Positions 37,904 through 45,959 of a DNA stretch of 64,000 nucleotides are shown piece after piece. The position numbers were made by a program, and so were the translations under genes. How positions within the stretch are numbered: the first letter of the stretch is position 1; each line of letters opens with the position of its first letter. Below the pieces are notes generated by a model, which ran no database searches, had not been told where the DNA came from, and saw only the letters and a program-made list of their open reading frames with translations. This stretch comes from Cognatishimia maritima (GTDB lineage: Bacteria > Pseudomonadota > Alphaproteobacteria > Rhodobacterales > Rhodobacteraceae), in the NCBI RefSeq assembly GCF_900129685.1, contig NZ_FQWM01000001.1, positions 620,001-684,000 of the forward strand, in the 5' to 3' direction.

Positions 37904-38596
37904 CTATCTTGGAGCAAGCCAATTGGCGTAATCGCTGACGAGAAGATGCCTTGGCGCTTCGTCTTCGTCAATATTGGCAAACCGCCCTATCGGATCACGG
38001 AACACATTGTCCGTTTCATCATCATTCACGGTCGAGACTTCGCCGATCAGCACATCACCACCTTCGCCCCAAAAGGCATGCCAATCGCCGGGTTGCAGCG
38101 TCACGCTTTCTCCGGGGGCGAAGGTCAGCTTTTCACCGGGCGCATAGTCTCGATGAATGCCGTCACACCAGACTGTGCCGCCTTTGTCTTCAGCGAAGTT
38201 GCCTTGATCGTCAGAGCCGTAAAGCTCCACCACCAAGGTTGCCCCACCGCGGTTGATAATGTCCTCTGCTTTGATCACATGGGTGTGCATGGGTGACAGC
38301 TGATCTTGTCGAGAAATCAGCAGCTTTTCGGCATAACACATGCCCCCACCCCGTTGCAGGTCCGCCAGGCGGCCATTGCGCAGGGTGAACAAAAACAGCC
38401 CCATCTGGTCAAAATCCCCGGCTCCGTAGTCAGTAATGTCCCAACCGCAGCGTGCATCGATCAGATGTTTGGCCTTGTCCGCATTGGCCGCAAAGTCTTT
38501 TGGGGACCAATAGGCAAAGGGCGGCAGGGTAAAGCCGTAGCTGCGGATCATGTCATCCGCCGCGCTCATAATGTCGTTGATGCGCGAACGCTTCAT
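37904..38596 (-). CDS. D-lyxose/D-mannose isomerase (cupin type)
   Basis: 230 aa from the ATGA overlap with the GH63 gene. Cupin fold: the metal-binding residues lie in QLSPMHTHVIKAEDI (HxH, then Glu) and a later His in LQPGDWHAFWGEG. Known D-lyxose isomerases of this fold interconvert D-lyxose and D-xylulose and also D-mannose and D-fructose. In this operon the mannose-to-fructose reaction fits, since the neighbouring hydrolase is expected to release mannose. Length agrees with the family (about 225-230 aa). Confidence 0.85.
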   Translation of the reverse strand: MKRSRINDIMSAADDMIRSYGFTLPPFAYWSPKDFAANADKAKHLIDARCGWDITDYGAGDFDQMGLFLFTLRNGRLADLQRGGGMCYAEKLLISRQDQLSPMHTHVIKAEDIINRGGATLVVELYGSDDQGNFAEDKGGTVWCDGIHRDYAPGEKLTFAPGESVTLQPGDWHAFWGEGGDVLIGEVSTVNDDETDNVFRDPIGRFANIDEDEAPRHLLVSDYANWLAPR

Positions 38597-39870
38597 GCGG
38601 GTTCTCCGGTCATCTTCAGGAACTCCATTACCATGGCCGCAGTCCATGTGAAATGCGGGCCACCACAGGGCGCGCCGTTCATGGGGTCAAAATATTCCGC
38701 AAAGCCACCAATGCGGATCAGTTCGACACTGTCGCTGACCACGCGCGCGGCCACCTGATCATACCCATCTCGTGCCAGACCGTCGGCGATCATGTAGTTC
38801 ACAATCAACCACGCCGGACCACGCCAATAGCGGCGACCGTCAAAGTCCTCTACATCGGGGTCATGGCTAGGGACGAGGTATTTCACGCGGTTCCCAAGCG
38901 TTTCAAGCCGCGCGGCGATGGCCGTGGCCCGTTCTTCTGGAATAGGTGCAAAGACTGGCAACAACCCACCAATGGACGGGCTATCAATCAGCGCCCCAAT
39001 CGCACGGTCATAACAGAGGTATTGCTTGTACTTGTCGCTCCAATGCGCCTCAAGCGCGGCAATCCCCTTGGCAACTCGCGCTCGTGACGTTTCGGCCAAA
39101 GCGGTTTCTCCAAGATCATCCGCCATATCCGCGAGATCCGCGCAGGACCTCAAAAGGATGGCGTTGAACCCCGGATCAACCACGCGGAAAGGCGATGCTT
39201 CGTGCAGCTTGCTGTTGTCCCATCCAAGGCTGCGGAAGCGTTCCACCAACCAGATATAGCGCTGATATTGCTCCTGCGTGGGGCGATGGGCGGGGTCTGT
39301 GTGCAGGGTATCGCGCCGGGTGAAGGCCCCCACCCCTTCGGTGGGAACGCGCGAAAAGGCGTCGTCCCAGTCAATCGAGTTATCGCGCCCGGATTCCCAA
39401 GGGTGGATGATTGCCACCAGCCCGGTTTGTTCCGGATCGCGATTGGCAAAGAACCAATCGTGCCAAGCAGCGATTTTGGGCAATAAGGCCGCCGCCCTGG
39501 TTCGCGCAGCTTCTTTGTCCTTTGCCCGGTTGAACAGCCGTCGAAGCGCAAAAGCTGCGACTGGCGGCTGTGTGATGCCCGACGTGGGGACAGGCCTGCC
39601 GGTCTGCCACACTTCGGGCCCGGGGAAATAGCCGTCATCTTCTTGATGGAAGATGATATGCGGCACCATCCCGTCCTCCCATTGATGAGAGAACAAAGTT
39701 TCGATTTCCGTCCAAGCACGGGGCTCGTTGATGTAGTTCAGACCAATCGCCGACAGCGCGCTGTCCCAATTCCATTGGAAGGGATAAAGCCCATGGGTTG
39801 GGACGGTGTAAGTCCCCTTGTCGTTCCGGGCCAGAATGTCGACAGCTTGATCAAATAGGTCACTGTTCAT
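38593..39870 (-). CDS. GH63-type glycoside hydrolase, probable mannosylglycerate hydrolase
   Basis: 425 aa, an (alpha/alpha)6-barrel enzyme of clan GH-G. Visible are YPFQWNWDSALSAIG (residues 29-43), MVPHIIFHQE, the general-acid region HPWESGRDNSIDWDD (acid probably D163) and the C-terminal GGFAEYFDPMNGAPCGGPHF (base probably E392). Length and lack of extra domains match bacterial mannosylglycerate/glucosylglycerate hydrolases rather than the larger processing glucosidases. No signal peptide, so it acts on imported substrate. Adjacent mannose isomerase and glycerate kinase genes favour mannosylglycerate over glucosylglycerate. The reaction is inferred. Confidence 0.8.
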   Translation of the reverse strand: MNSDLFDQAVDILARNDKGTYTVPTHGLYPFQWNWDSALSAIGLNYINEPRAWTEIETLFSHQWEDGMVPHIIFHQEDDGYFPGPEVWQTGRPVPTSGITQPPVAAFALRRLFNRAKDKEAARTRAAALLPKIAAWHDWFFANRDPEQTGLVAIIHPWESGRDNSIDWDDAFSRVPTEGVGAFTRRDTLHTDPAHRPTQEQYQRYIWLVERFRSLGWDNSKLHEASPFRVVDPGFNAILLRSCADLADMADDLGETALAETSRARVAKGIAALEAHWSDKYKQYLCYDRAIGALIDSPSIGGLLPVFAPIPEERATAIAARLETLGNRVKYLVPSHDPDVEDFDGRRYWRGPAWLIVNYMIADGLARDGYDQVAARVVSDSVELIRIGGFAEYFDPMNGAPCGGPHFTWTAAMVMEFLKMTGEPA

Positions 39871-39886
39871 CGGAGTTCACGATTTC

Positions 39887-40930
39887 TTAGGCCACAGCCT
39901 GTTGAGTGGATTTATCAAACCAGCGGATACGGTCTGCATGCGGAGCGAGATTGATGATCTCCCCGGTCTTCAGCTCAAGATCGCTTTCCAACACGGCGCG
40001 GAACATGGTGCCATCGACATCGCAGGTCACAAGAAGATGCGCGCCCAAAGGCTCGATCAGCCGGACTTTGGCGGGCAAGCCGCTTTCAGCAGGGGCGATG
40101 TCTTCGGGTCGGATGGCAAATTCAACTGACCCATCCGCCGCATGAGGGCCGTCATAGGTTTGCCCCGCCACAGTCCATTTCCCGGCGTCCGCACGGTTGG
40201 CCGGCAGGAAGTTCATGGGCGGGTTGCCGATGAAACCGGCCACGAAGCGTTCTGCCGGATTGCGGTAGACCTCAACCGGGGTCGCAGCTTGCACAATCCG
40301 TCCTTGGTGCATCACGGAAATCCGATCCGCAAGGCTCATGGCTTCGACCTGATCGTGGGTCACGTAAATGGCGGTAGTGTTGCTTTCCGCCAAAACGCCC
40401 TTCAGTTCGGCGCGCATTTCCAAACGTAACAACGCATCAAGGTTGGACAGCGGTTCATCCATCAGGATCACATCAGGTTCCATGGCCAAGGCACGGGCCA
40501 CGGCCACACGTTGGCGCTGACCACCGGAGAGTTCACCAGAGTAGCGCCCTAGAAGCTGCTCGATATGCATCAACTCGGCGGTGCGCTCGACCCGGCGTTT
40601 GACTTCGTCATTGGGCTGTTTCTGCATACGCAGGCCAAAGCCGATGTTTTCGAACACCGTCAGGTGCGGGAAAACCGCGTAGTTCTGGAACACCATCGCA
40701 ATGCCCCGGTCCTTGGGTGCGAGGTGATCCACACGACGCCCGCCGATCCAGACCTCGCCTTCGGTGGCGGTTTCTAGCCCGCAGATGATCCGCAGCAGCG
40801 TGGATTTTCCGCAGCCAGAGGCCCCCAGAAGCACCATGAACTCTTGGTCTGCAATGGTGAGGTTGATGTCACTCAGAGCTTGATATTCCCCAAAGCGTTT
40901 GGCGACGTTTTTGATTTGAATTTCAGCCAT
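39887..40930 (-). CDS. Sugar ABC transporter ATPase (UgpC/MalK type)
   Basis: 347 aa from ATG 40930, where AAGGAG gives the start (a longer frame to 40957 overlaps the permease spacer). Walker A is GASGCGKSTLLRII, the signature is LSGGQRQRVAVARAL, and Walker B is VILMDEPLSNLDALLR. The MalK C-terminal regulatory fold includes EFAIRPEDIAPAESG. It drives the importer encoded upstream in the same operon. Confidence 0.94.
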   Translation of the reverse strand: MAEIQIKNVAKRFGEYQALSDINLTIADQEFMVLLGASGCGKSTLLRIICGLETATEGEVWIGGRRVDHLAPKDRGIAMVFQNYAVFPHLTVFENIGFGLRMQKQPNDEVKRRVERTAELMHIEQLLGRYSGELSGGQRQRVAVARALAMEPDVILMDEPLSNLDALLRLEMRAELKGVLAESNTTAIYVTHDQVEAMSLADRISVMHQGRIVQAATPVEVYRNPAERFVAGFIGNPPMNFLPANRADAGKWTVAGQTYDGPHAADGSVEFAIRPEDIAPAESGLPAKVRLIEPLGAHLLVTCDVDGTMFRAVLESDLELKTGEIINLAPHADRIRWFDKSTQQAVA

Positions 40931-40957
40931 TTGTCGGCTCCTTTTCCATTTTGCCAA

Positions 40958-41803
40958 TCAGCGATTGGCAATGCCCCACATCGCAAACAGATATTTGCGG
41001 ACGGCAAAGATGAAGATCAGCGCTGGCACCACGAGGATGAACCCACCGGCGAATTTCAAATGCAGCGGAGATTCTGACAGGGTTTGCAGCAAGAATGCAG
41101 TCAGCGTCCGGTTCTCGATCGTCAGAACCGCTGCGGCGAAGACCTCGTTCCACGAGATCACGAAGGCGAAAATCGCAGAGGCAGTGATGCCCGGAAGGAT
41201 CAGTGGTAAGACCACTTTCTGAAACGCGGTGACCCGGTTACAGCCCAAGGTCCATGCGGCCTCTTCCAGTTCAATCGGGATGCCCGAAAAAAGCGAGAAA
41301 GTGATCAAGACCGAGAACGGGATCGCCAGTGTTGTGTGCACCAGCGCCAGGCCAAAGGCCGTGTCATCCAATCCCGTGCGGATGAAAAGCACCGCCAACG
41401 GAAGCGCCAGCAATGGCAGCGGAAAGGCGCGGGTCAACAGGATCAGCAGCCGGAACAGTTCTTTACCCCTAAAGTCAAACCGCGACAACGCGTAGCCCGC
41501 TGGTGCACCGATCAGGATCGACAGGACCATGGTGATCGCCGCCACAATGATCGAGTTTTTCAGCGCGACCAACATGCCGGAAAAGCCTGTGAAGAACTCC
41601 AGCGAGCCAAGGTCGAATTCTGGAATGAATGACTTTGGAAAGCTGTTCACGGTTTCCGGCGACGACAGGGTGTTCACCAGCAGCAGATAAAGCGGGATCA
41701 GCACCCAGGCGCAGAGCAACACCACCCCTGAGATATAGACATAACGCCCTGCCTTGCCCGGTGCTCTGGGAAGGGCGATTTCGGATACGGTCGCGTCACT
41801 CAT
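40958..41803 (-). CDS. Sugar ABC transporter permease (MalG type)
   Basis: 281 aa with six predicted membrane segments and the EAA loop in EEAAWTLGCNRVTAFQKVVL (coupling helix that contacts the ATPase). It overlaps the upstream permease by 4 bp. It belongs to the CUT1 family that imports di- and oligosaccharides and glycosylated compatible solutes. Confidence 0.93.
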   Translation of the reverse strand: MSDATVSEIALPRAPGKAGRYVYISGVVLLCAWVLIPLYLLLVNTLSSPETVNSFPKSFIPEFDLGSLEFFTGFSGMLVALKNSIIVAAITMVLSILIGAPAGYALSRFDFRGKELFRLLILLTRAFPLPLLALPLAVLFIRTGLDDTAFGLALVHTTLAIPFSVLITFSLFSGIPIELEEAAWTLGCNRVTAFQKVVLPLILPGITASAIFAFVISWNEVFAAAVLTIENRTLTAFLLQTLSESPLHLKFAGGFILVVPALIFIFAVRKYLFAMWGIANR

Positions 41804-42645
41804 ATCGTGGCTCCTTTCGGGACGCGCAGCGCGCGCAGGATGATCAGGGTGAAGAAGATCGAGATCGCCAGAACGATCAGCGCAAGCGCCGCCGCTGTGC
41901 CACTATTTTGCAGCAAGAACTGGTTCTCATAGATTTGCTCCATCAAGACCGGGAAGGTCGATCCGCCAAGGGCCGCAACCACTGCAAAGACTTCAAAGGC
42001 AAGGACGACGCGCAGGATCAGGGCCGTTTGCAGCGAGGGGCGCAGCAAGGGCAGCGTGACCTTGACAAAGCGTTTCCACGGCGATGCGCCAAAGACTTCG
42101 GCGGCCTCGTAGTATTCCTTGGGAATAAGGCCAATGCCTGCCACGATAATCACCAACATGATCGCCGTAGCGCGCCAGATTTCTGCAAGCATGATCGCAA
42201 TGAAGACGACCGTGAGGTTCTGATAGGACAAGAATGAGGTCGGCTGATCGACTACCCCAAGCCCATGCAGCATGGAATTCAGGAAGCCCGACTGCTCAAA
42301 GATGGCAAGCCAGATGATGCCTGCGGCAAGGTCTGAGATGCCCAGCGGAATGGTCCAGACATAAAGCACCAAATCACGTCCGCGTTTCATTTTGTTGACC
42401 ATTGTCGCCATCAAAAGCGAAAGCGCCAACTGGATCGGAACGACCGCAAGGGCAAGCAGGAAGGTGTTGCGCATCGAAATCGGGAACTTCCAGTAGCCCA
42501 CGACCTCGCGGAAGTTGTCCATGGTGAAGCCGTTACCTGTGGTAAAGGCCTGCTGCGCAACGAGGAAAAATGGGTACAGGAAGAAGACACACAGGAACGC
42601 TGTCACCGGTGCAATCAACACATAGGGTAGTAACCGAGCATTCAT
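41800..42645 (-). CDS. Sugar ABC transporter permease (MalF type)
   Basis: 281 aa from ATG 42645 with GAGGAG upstream. Six membrane segments beginning LLPYVLIAPVTAFLCVFFLY. The EAA loop is YEAAEVFGASPWKRFVKVTL. Forms the translocation pore with the MalG-type partner. Confidence 0.93.
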   Translation of the reverse strand: MNARLLPYVLIAPVTAFLCVFFLYPFFLVAQQAFTTGNGFTMDNFREVVGYWKFPISMRNTFLLALAVVPIQLALSLLMATMVNKMKRGRDLVLYVWTIPLGISDLAAGIIWLAIFEQSGFLNSMLHGLGVVDQPTSFLSYQNLTVVFIAIMLAEIWRATAIMLVIIVAGIGLIPKEYYEAAEVFGASPWKRFVKVTLPLLRPSLQTALILRVVLAFEVFAVVAALGGSTFPVLMEQIYENQFLLQNSGTAAALALIVLAISIFFTLIILRALRVPKGATI

Positions 42646-42711
42646 CAGAAAGCTCCTCGGATAAGATTTGCGAAGTTTAGATAATACACACCGTATCAGC
42701 GGTGGGGATGG

Positions 42712-42735
42712 GTCCGGGCCAAACTTGGCCCGGAC
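42712..42735 (-). terminator. Hairpin between binding-protein and permease genes
   Basis: GTCCGGGCCAA (42712-42722) and TTGGCCCGGAC (42725-42735) are perfect complements, a stem of 10 pairs with a 4-nt loop, in the 110-bp gap after the binding-protein gene. No U-run. Likely slows 3' decay or tunes transporter stoichiometry. Confidence 0.75.
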
Positions 42736-42755
42736 AGGAGGCAAAACCTTATCGA

Positions 42756-44024
42756 TTACTCGACTGGGCAGGCACCTTCAGATGGAGCATCAGGAGCCCA
42801 GCATGGCGCACCGGTTTCGTCCATGATTTTCTGCAAAGTTTTCTTTTGATCTGCAAGAACACGGTCGATCGGCTGACCGGCCAGAACGATACGCTCGAAG
42901 GTGTCGACGAACACACGGTTGAAGTCACCCCCCATCGAACCAAGACCTGCTGGCAGAAGACCTGGGTTCGCATCAGACGATCCGCTCATCTTGGCAACTG
43001 CATCGCCTGCCGCACGCACTGCCGGTGGCAGGTCATCAGGCAGATCAACATCGACCACAGGGAAGAAGCTGGTCGCACGCAGCGTTGCAATCTGAGTTTC
43101 AGGCTGCAGCAGATACTTCACCAATTCCTTGGCTTCATCCATATTTGGTGCTGTCTTCGGGATCGCGACACCTGCAAGCACAGGCATGAAGCCACGACCA
43201 GTAGGCCCTGCTGGCGCTGGGAAGGCTACAAAGTCATCAGGACGCTCGTTAAAGGCCTGTGCCAAACGTGAGGTGTGATCAAACACAATCCATGCATCGC
43301 CGGACAACAGTTGCTCTTGCAGGAAGTTGTAGTTTGTCGATGCTGGGTTGGTGTGTTCCCACAGTTCTTTGAATTTTTCCCACGCAGTGACGGCTTCGTC
43401 TGACGCGAAGGTACGCACAACGCCGTTTGTATAGGACGGGTACAGATAGCCTTGGAAGAACCGGTGCTTCAGCCCTTTTGGACCGGCAGGGAAGCCAAAC
43501 TTCGGCTGACCGACGGCTTCGTGCACATTCGCGGACCACTGGATCAACTCATCGTAAGTCAATGCATCAATATCAGCGCCTTCCGGCAGATACTGCAGCG
43601 CTTCTTTGTTGGCTGCCATGATGTAGCTTGCCTGCATCCAAGGCACATATTGCATGTTGTCGGTGCCAAGTTTTGCAAGATTGTTGAAGGTCGCGCTTGA
43701 AGACGAAACCCCGAGATCGTCAAGATCAACTAGGTCATCTGCATTCAGAGATGAAAACACCCCATGCAGCGACCCCAAAACCCCAATCGAACCAGAATTT
43801 GCTTCGATTTCTGCCTTCAGGCGGGTCAACCATGGCCCCTCTTCGTTTGGCTGATAGTCCACACCGGGACCAAAGCCAGCGAGAACATCCGTGCGCATGG
43901 CCTGCGCTTCTTCTGCCGGACGCGCTTGCGTTGACCAGAAGAGTGTTTCCGCGCTTACCGCTGCGGCTGATAGTAAGATTGACAGGCCCGATACGGCACC
44001 TGCCAGCTTGGCTGAAAGTTTCAT
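42756..44024 (-). CDS. Sugar ABC transporter substrate-binding protein (family 1)
   Basis: 422 aa. The signal peptide (AKLAGAVSGLSILLSAAAVSA) is followed by a type-II periplasmic-binding fold: DDLVDLDDLG, YVPWMQASYIMAANKEAL, GDAWIVFDHTSRLAQAF and FMPVLAGVAIPKTAPNMDEA. It is the first gene of the seven-gene operon and diverges from the LacI gene. I infer that it binds mannosylglycerate or a related glycoside; ligand residues cannot be read from sequence alone. Confidence 0.9.
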   Translation of the reverse strand: MKLSAKLAGAVSGLSILLSAAAVSAETLFWSTQARPAEEAQAMRTDVLAGFGPGVDYQPNEEGPWLTRLKAEIEANSGSIGVLGSLHGVFSSLNADDLVDLDDLGVSSSSATFNNLAKLGTDNMQYVPWMQASYIMAANKEALQYLPEGADIDALTYDELIQWSANVHEAVGQPKFGFPAGPKGLKHRFFQGYLYPSYTNGVVRTFASDEAVTAWEKFKELWEHTNPASTNYNFLQEQLLSGDAWIVFDHTSRLAQAFNERPDDFVAFPAPAGPTGRGFMPVLAGVAIPKTAPNMDEAKELVKYLLQPETQIATLRATSFFPVVDVDLPDDLPPAVRAAGDAVAKMSGSSDANPGLLPAGLGSMGGDFNRVFVDTFERIVLAGQPIDRVLADQKKTLQKIMDETGAPCWAPDAPSEGACPVE

Positions 44025-44162
44025 TTCATTCCTCCCTTATGAACAACGGTACCCATTCTCCCTTGGCACCATTCAGAGTTCAGGCGGTTTTCCAATTGCA
44101 GCGCCCCAGAAATCGTTTGCTGGAGGGCTCAAATGGAATCGCCGAATTCTCGCAGTCAGCTT

Positions 44163-44178
44163 GGTATAACGTTATACC
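44163..44178. promoter_or_regulatory. Perfect palindromic operator O1
   Basis: GGTATAACGTTATACC, 16 bp and fully symmetric around CG, about 140 bp before the binding-protein gene. A TTGACA-like -35 (minus strand, 44187-44182) abuts it, so a bound repressor should block the operon promoter. Confidence 0.8.
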
Positions 44179-44254
44179 TTCTGTCAACGATTTTTCCTGA
44201 CGCATGTTTTCGGTATAGGCGTGAACTGCCCTATCCCCTTGTTATTTGGGGTGT

Positions 44255-44285
44255 TGCAACGTTATGTTTGCAATAACGTTTAACC
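44255..44285. promoter_or_regulatory. Two further AACGTT operator-like sites, O2 and O3
   Basis: TGCAACGTTATG (core 44258-44263) and AATAACGTTTAA (core 44275-44280) share the AACGTT core of O1 and end 14 bp before the LacI ATG. They fit autoregulation of the repressor gene and looping to O1, about 90 bp away. Confidence 0.55.
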
Positions 44286-44298
44286 AAAAATCAGGCTC

Positions 44299-45315
44299 AT
44301 GGCACAAAGACCCAAGCTAGAAACTGTTGCCAAACGCGCGGGCGTCTCTGTCGCGACCGCGAGTCAGGTCATGCGCGGCACCGGTCGCATTTCGGACAAA
44401 ACCCGCAAAAAAGTTCTGGATGCCGCACAGACCCTGCACTACGTGCCTGATGCCCGCGCGGCGGCGATGCGGTCGGGCGACAACCGGGAAATTGGGTTTA
44501 CCATCCACCAGATCGCCAACCCATTTAACGCCGAGGTGATCAGCGGGGTGAGCGATCTGTTGGAGTCTGAGGGCTACCTTGTCTCTATTCTGGACTCCCA
44601 GGATGACCCCGAACGTCAGCGCCGTCAGCTTGAGGCATTTATTCGCGGGTCGCGCGGCGGGCTCTTGTGGGTGCCGGCCCATGACACGCCGAAATCAACT
44701 TTTGAGTTGCTCAGAAATCATCGAATCCCCACGGTGACGTTCCTGCGTCGAGAGGGCTTTGATGAATTTGACCACGTCGGAATACGCAACAGCGAGGCCA
44801 CACGCACCGCAACGACGCACTTGGCTGTACTTGGTCACCGCAACATCGCCTTCCTCGGCGGCCTTGCCAATGTCGAAACCCGCAATCAGCGGATCGCGGG
44901 CTACTTGTCAGTGATGCAAGAGCGCGACCTCGCCGATCCAATTGTTTGGGAATCCCCAGACGACAAAATGTCCGGCATGAAGGCGATGATGGCCCTGCAA
45001 AAAGCACATCCCGAAGTCACAGGAGTGGTTTGCAACGGCGACATGATCGCCCTTGGGGCGTGCCTTGCTTTGACGCGAATGGGCAAACAACCGGGCAAAG
45101 ATGTTTCGGTCGTGGGCTTTGACAATATCCAAGACGCGGCGGTCGCCACCCCGCCCCTTACGACCATGGCGGTCTCGCCCCGTCAACTCGGTCGTCGCCT
45201 CGCTCGCACGCTGCTGGACCGCATCCGAGAACCTGAAGGGCCACCTGCCGTGTCAGAGGTGTCTGCGGAACTGACTGTCAGGGATACAACGGGCGCTTTG
45301 ACACGCCCGTCGTAA
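44299..45315 (+). CDS. LacI-family repressor of the mannosylglycerate operon (proposed)
   Basis: 338 aa. The helix-turn-helix LETVAKRAGVSVATASQVMR (residues 7-26) and hinge YVPDARAAAMRSGDNR precede an effector domain with IGFTIHQIANPFNAEVISGV, NIAFLGGLANVETRNQRIAGY and VSVVGFDNIQDAAVATPPLT. It diverges from the GH63/ABC operon with palindromes between. Its stop lies 15 bp from the end of the guanidine operon, so the two converge. Confidence 0.9.
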   Translation: MAQRPKLETVAKRAGVSVATASQVMRGTGRISDKTRKKVLDAAQTLHYVPDARAAAMRSGDNREIGFTIHQIANPFNAEVISGVSDLLESEGYLVSILDSQDDPERQRRQLEAFIRGSRGGLLWVPAHDTPKSTFELLRNHRIPTVTFLRREGFDEFDHVGIRNSEATRTATTHLAVLGHRNIAFLGGLANVETRNQRIAGYLSVMQERDLADPIVWESPDDKMSGMKAMMALQKAHPEVTGVVCNGDMIALGACLALTRMGKQPGKDVSVVGFDNIQDAAVATPPLTTMAVSPRQLGRRLARTLLDRIREPEGPPAVSEVSAELTVRDTTGALTRPS

Positions 45316-45330
45316 TTTGCGTAAGCCGTT

Positions 45331-45483
45331 TTATCGACGCAGTGCGAAAATCGCGCCGGCTGCAGCAACCAAAGCCAAAATCAAAGTATTTTCAATGCCA
45401 TGGCTGTGAAATCCATTGTCAACGTGTGCGAGCGCTGGCGATGCAACGATCATCGCTACGAGTGAGAAAAGGCGCGTTTTCAT
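45331..45483 (-). CDS. Small His-containing membrane protein ending the guanidine operon
   Basis: 50 aa: a signal-like start (MKTRLFSLVAMIVASPALA), a His motif (HVDNGFHSHGIEN, residues 20-32), one hydrophobic segment (TLILALVAAAGAIFAL) and an RR end. Its ATG overlaps the stop of the His-rich gene (ATGA), so it belongs to this operon. It shares ASPALAH, HxHGxEN and layout with the 58-residue protein between ureA and ureB. Function unknown; a role in nickel handling at the membrane is the simplest inference. Confidence 0.8.
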   Translation of the reverse strand: MKTRLFSLVAMIVASPALAHVDNGFHSHGIENTLILALVAAAGAIFALRR

Positions 45484-45959
45484 GCCTCTATTTCCTTTTT
45501 TCTTTGATGCAAAAAGTCGCGAATATCCATGGTCGATTTCTCATCCATCGAGACATAGATCAGCGACATGTTGGTGCGTTCCTGAACCATTTCACCGGGA
45601 AACGGCAGATAGCTAAGCTCACGTGACCCAAAAGAGGGCGACGCGGTCCCGACCTGCCAGTCGGTTTTTAGCTCGACATCGATCAGCTTCAGCGATTTTG
45701 CGCCGTCCTTGGCCGGGCGTTCAAACGGGACACCGGCCAGTTTCAGGTAGCTGGATTTGTCCTTGGCTTGCAAAAAACCCTCGATGAATTGCGTGGCAAG
45801 CACCTGCAGGTCAGCCGCTTCATCTGCATTATGCATGTGGCTGTGCAGGTGGTCGCCGTGCGCGTGATTGTGGCCATGCCCCGCGTGGGAATGAGGGTGG
45901 GCATGATCGTGATCATGGTGGTGGTGGTGGTGGTCGTGATGGGGATGGTCGTGTGGCAT
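45480..45959 (-). CDS. His-rich N-terminal protein, candidate nickel chaperone for the guanidine hydrolase
   Basis: 159 aa. The first 43 residues contain 23 histidines (HHDHHHHHHDHDHAHPHSH and on), a typical metal-binding tail. The remaining about 110 residues form a compact, unrecognised domain (LQVLATQFIEGFLQAKDKSS ... SFGSRELSYLPFPGEMVQER). Its ATG abuts the stop of the ureohydrolase gene. In Synechocystis, the guanidine hydrolase needs HypA/HypB-like helpers; none is encoded here, so this protein may do that job. The assignment rests on composition and position only. Confidence 0.75.
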   Translation of the reverse strand: MPHDHPHHDHHHHHHDHDHAHPHSHAGHGHNHAHGDHLHSHMHNADEAADLQVLATQFIEGFLQAKDKSSYLKLAGVPFERPAKDGAKSLKLIDVELKTDWQVGTASPSFGSRELSYLPFPGEMVQERTNMSLIYVSMDEKSTMDIRDFLHQRKKEIEA

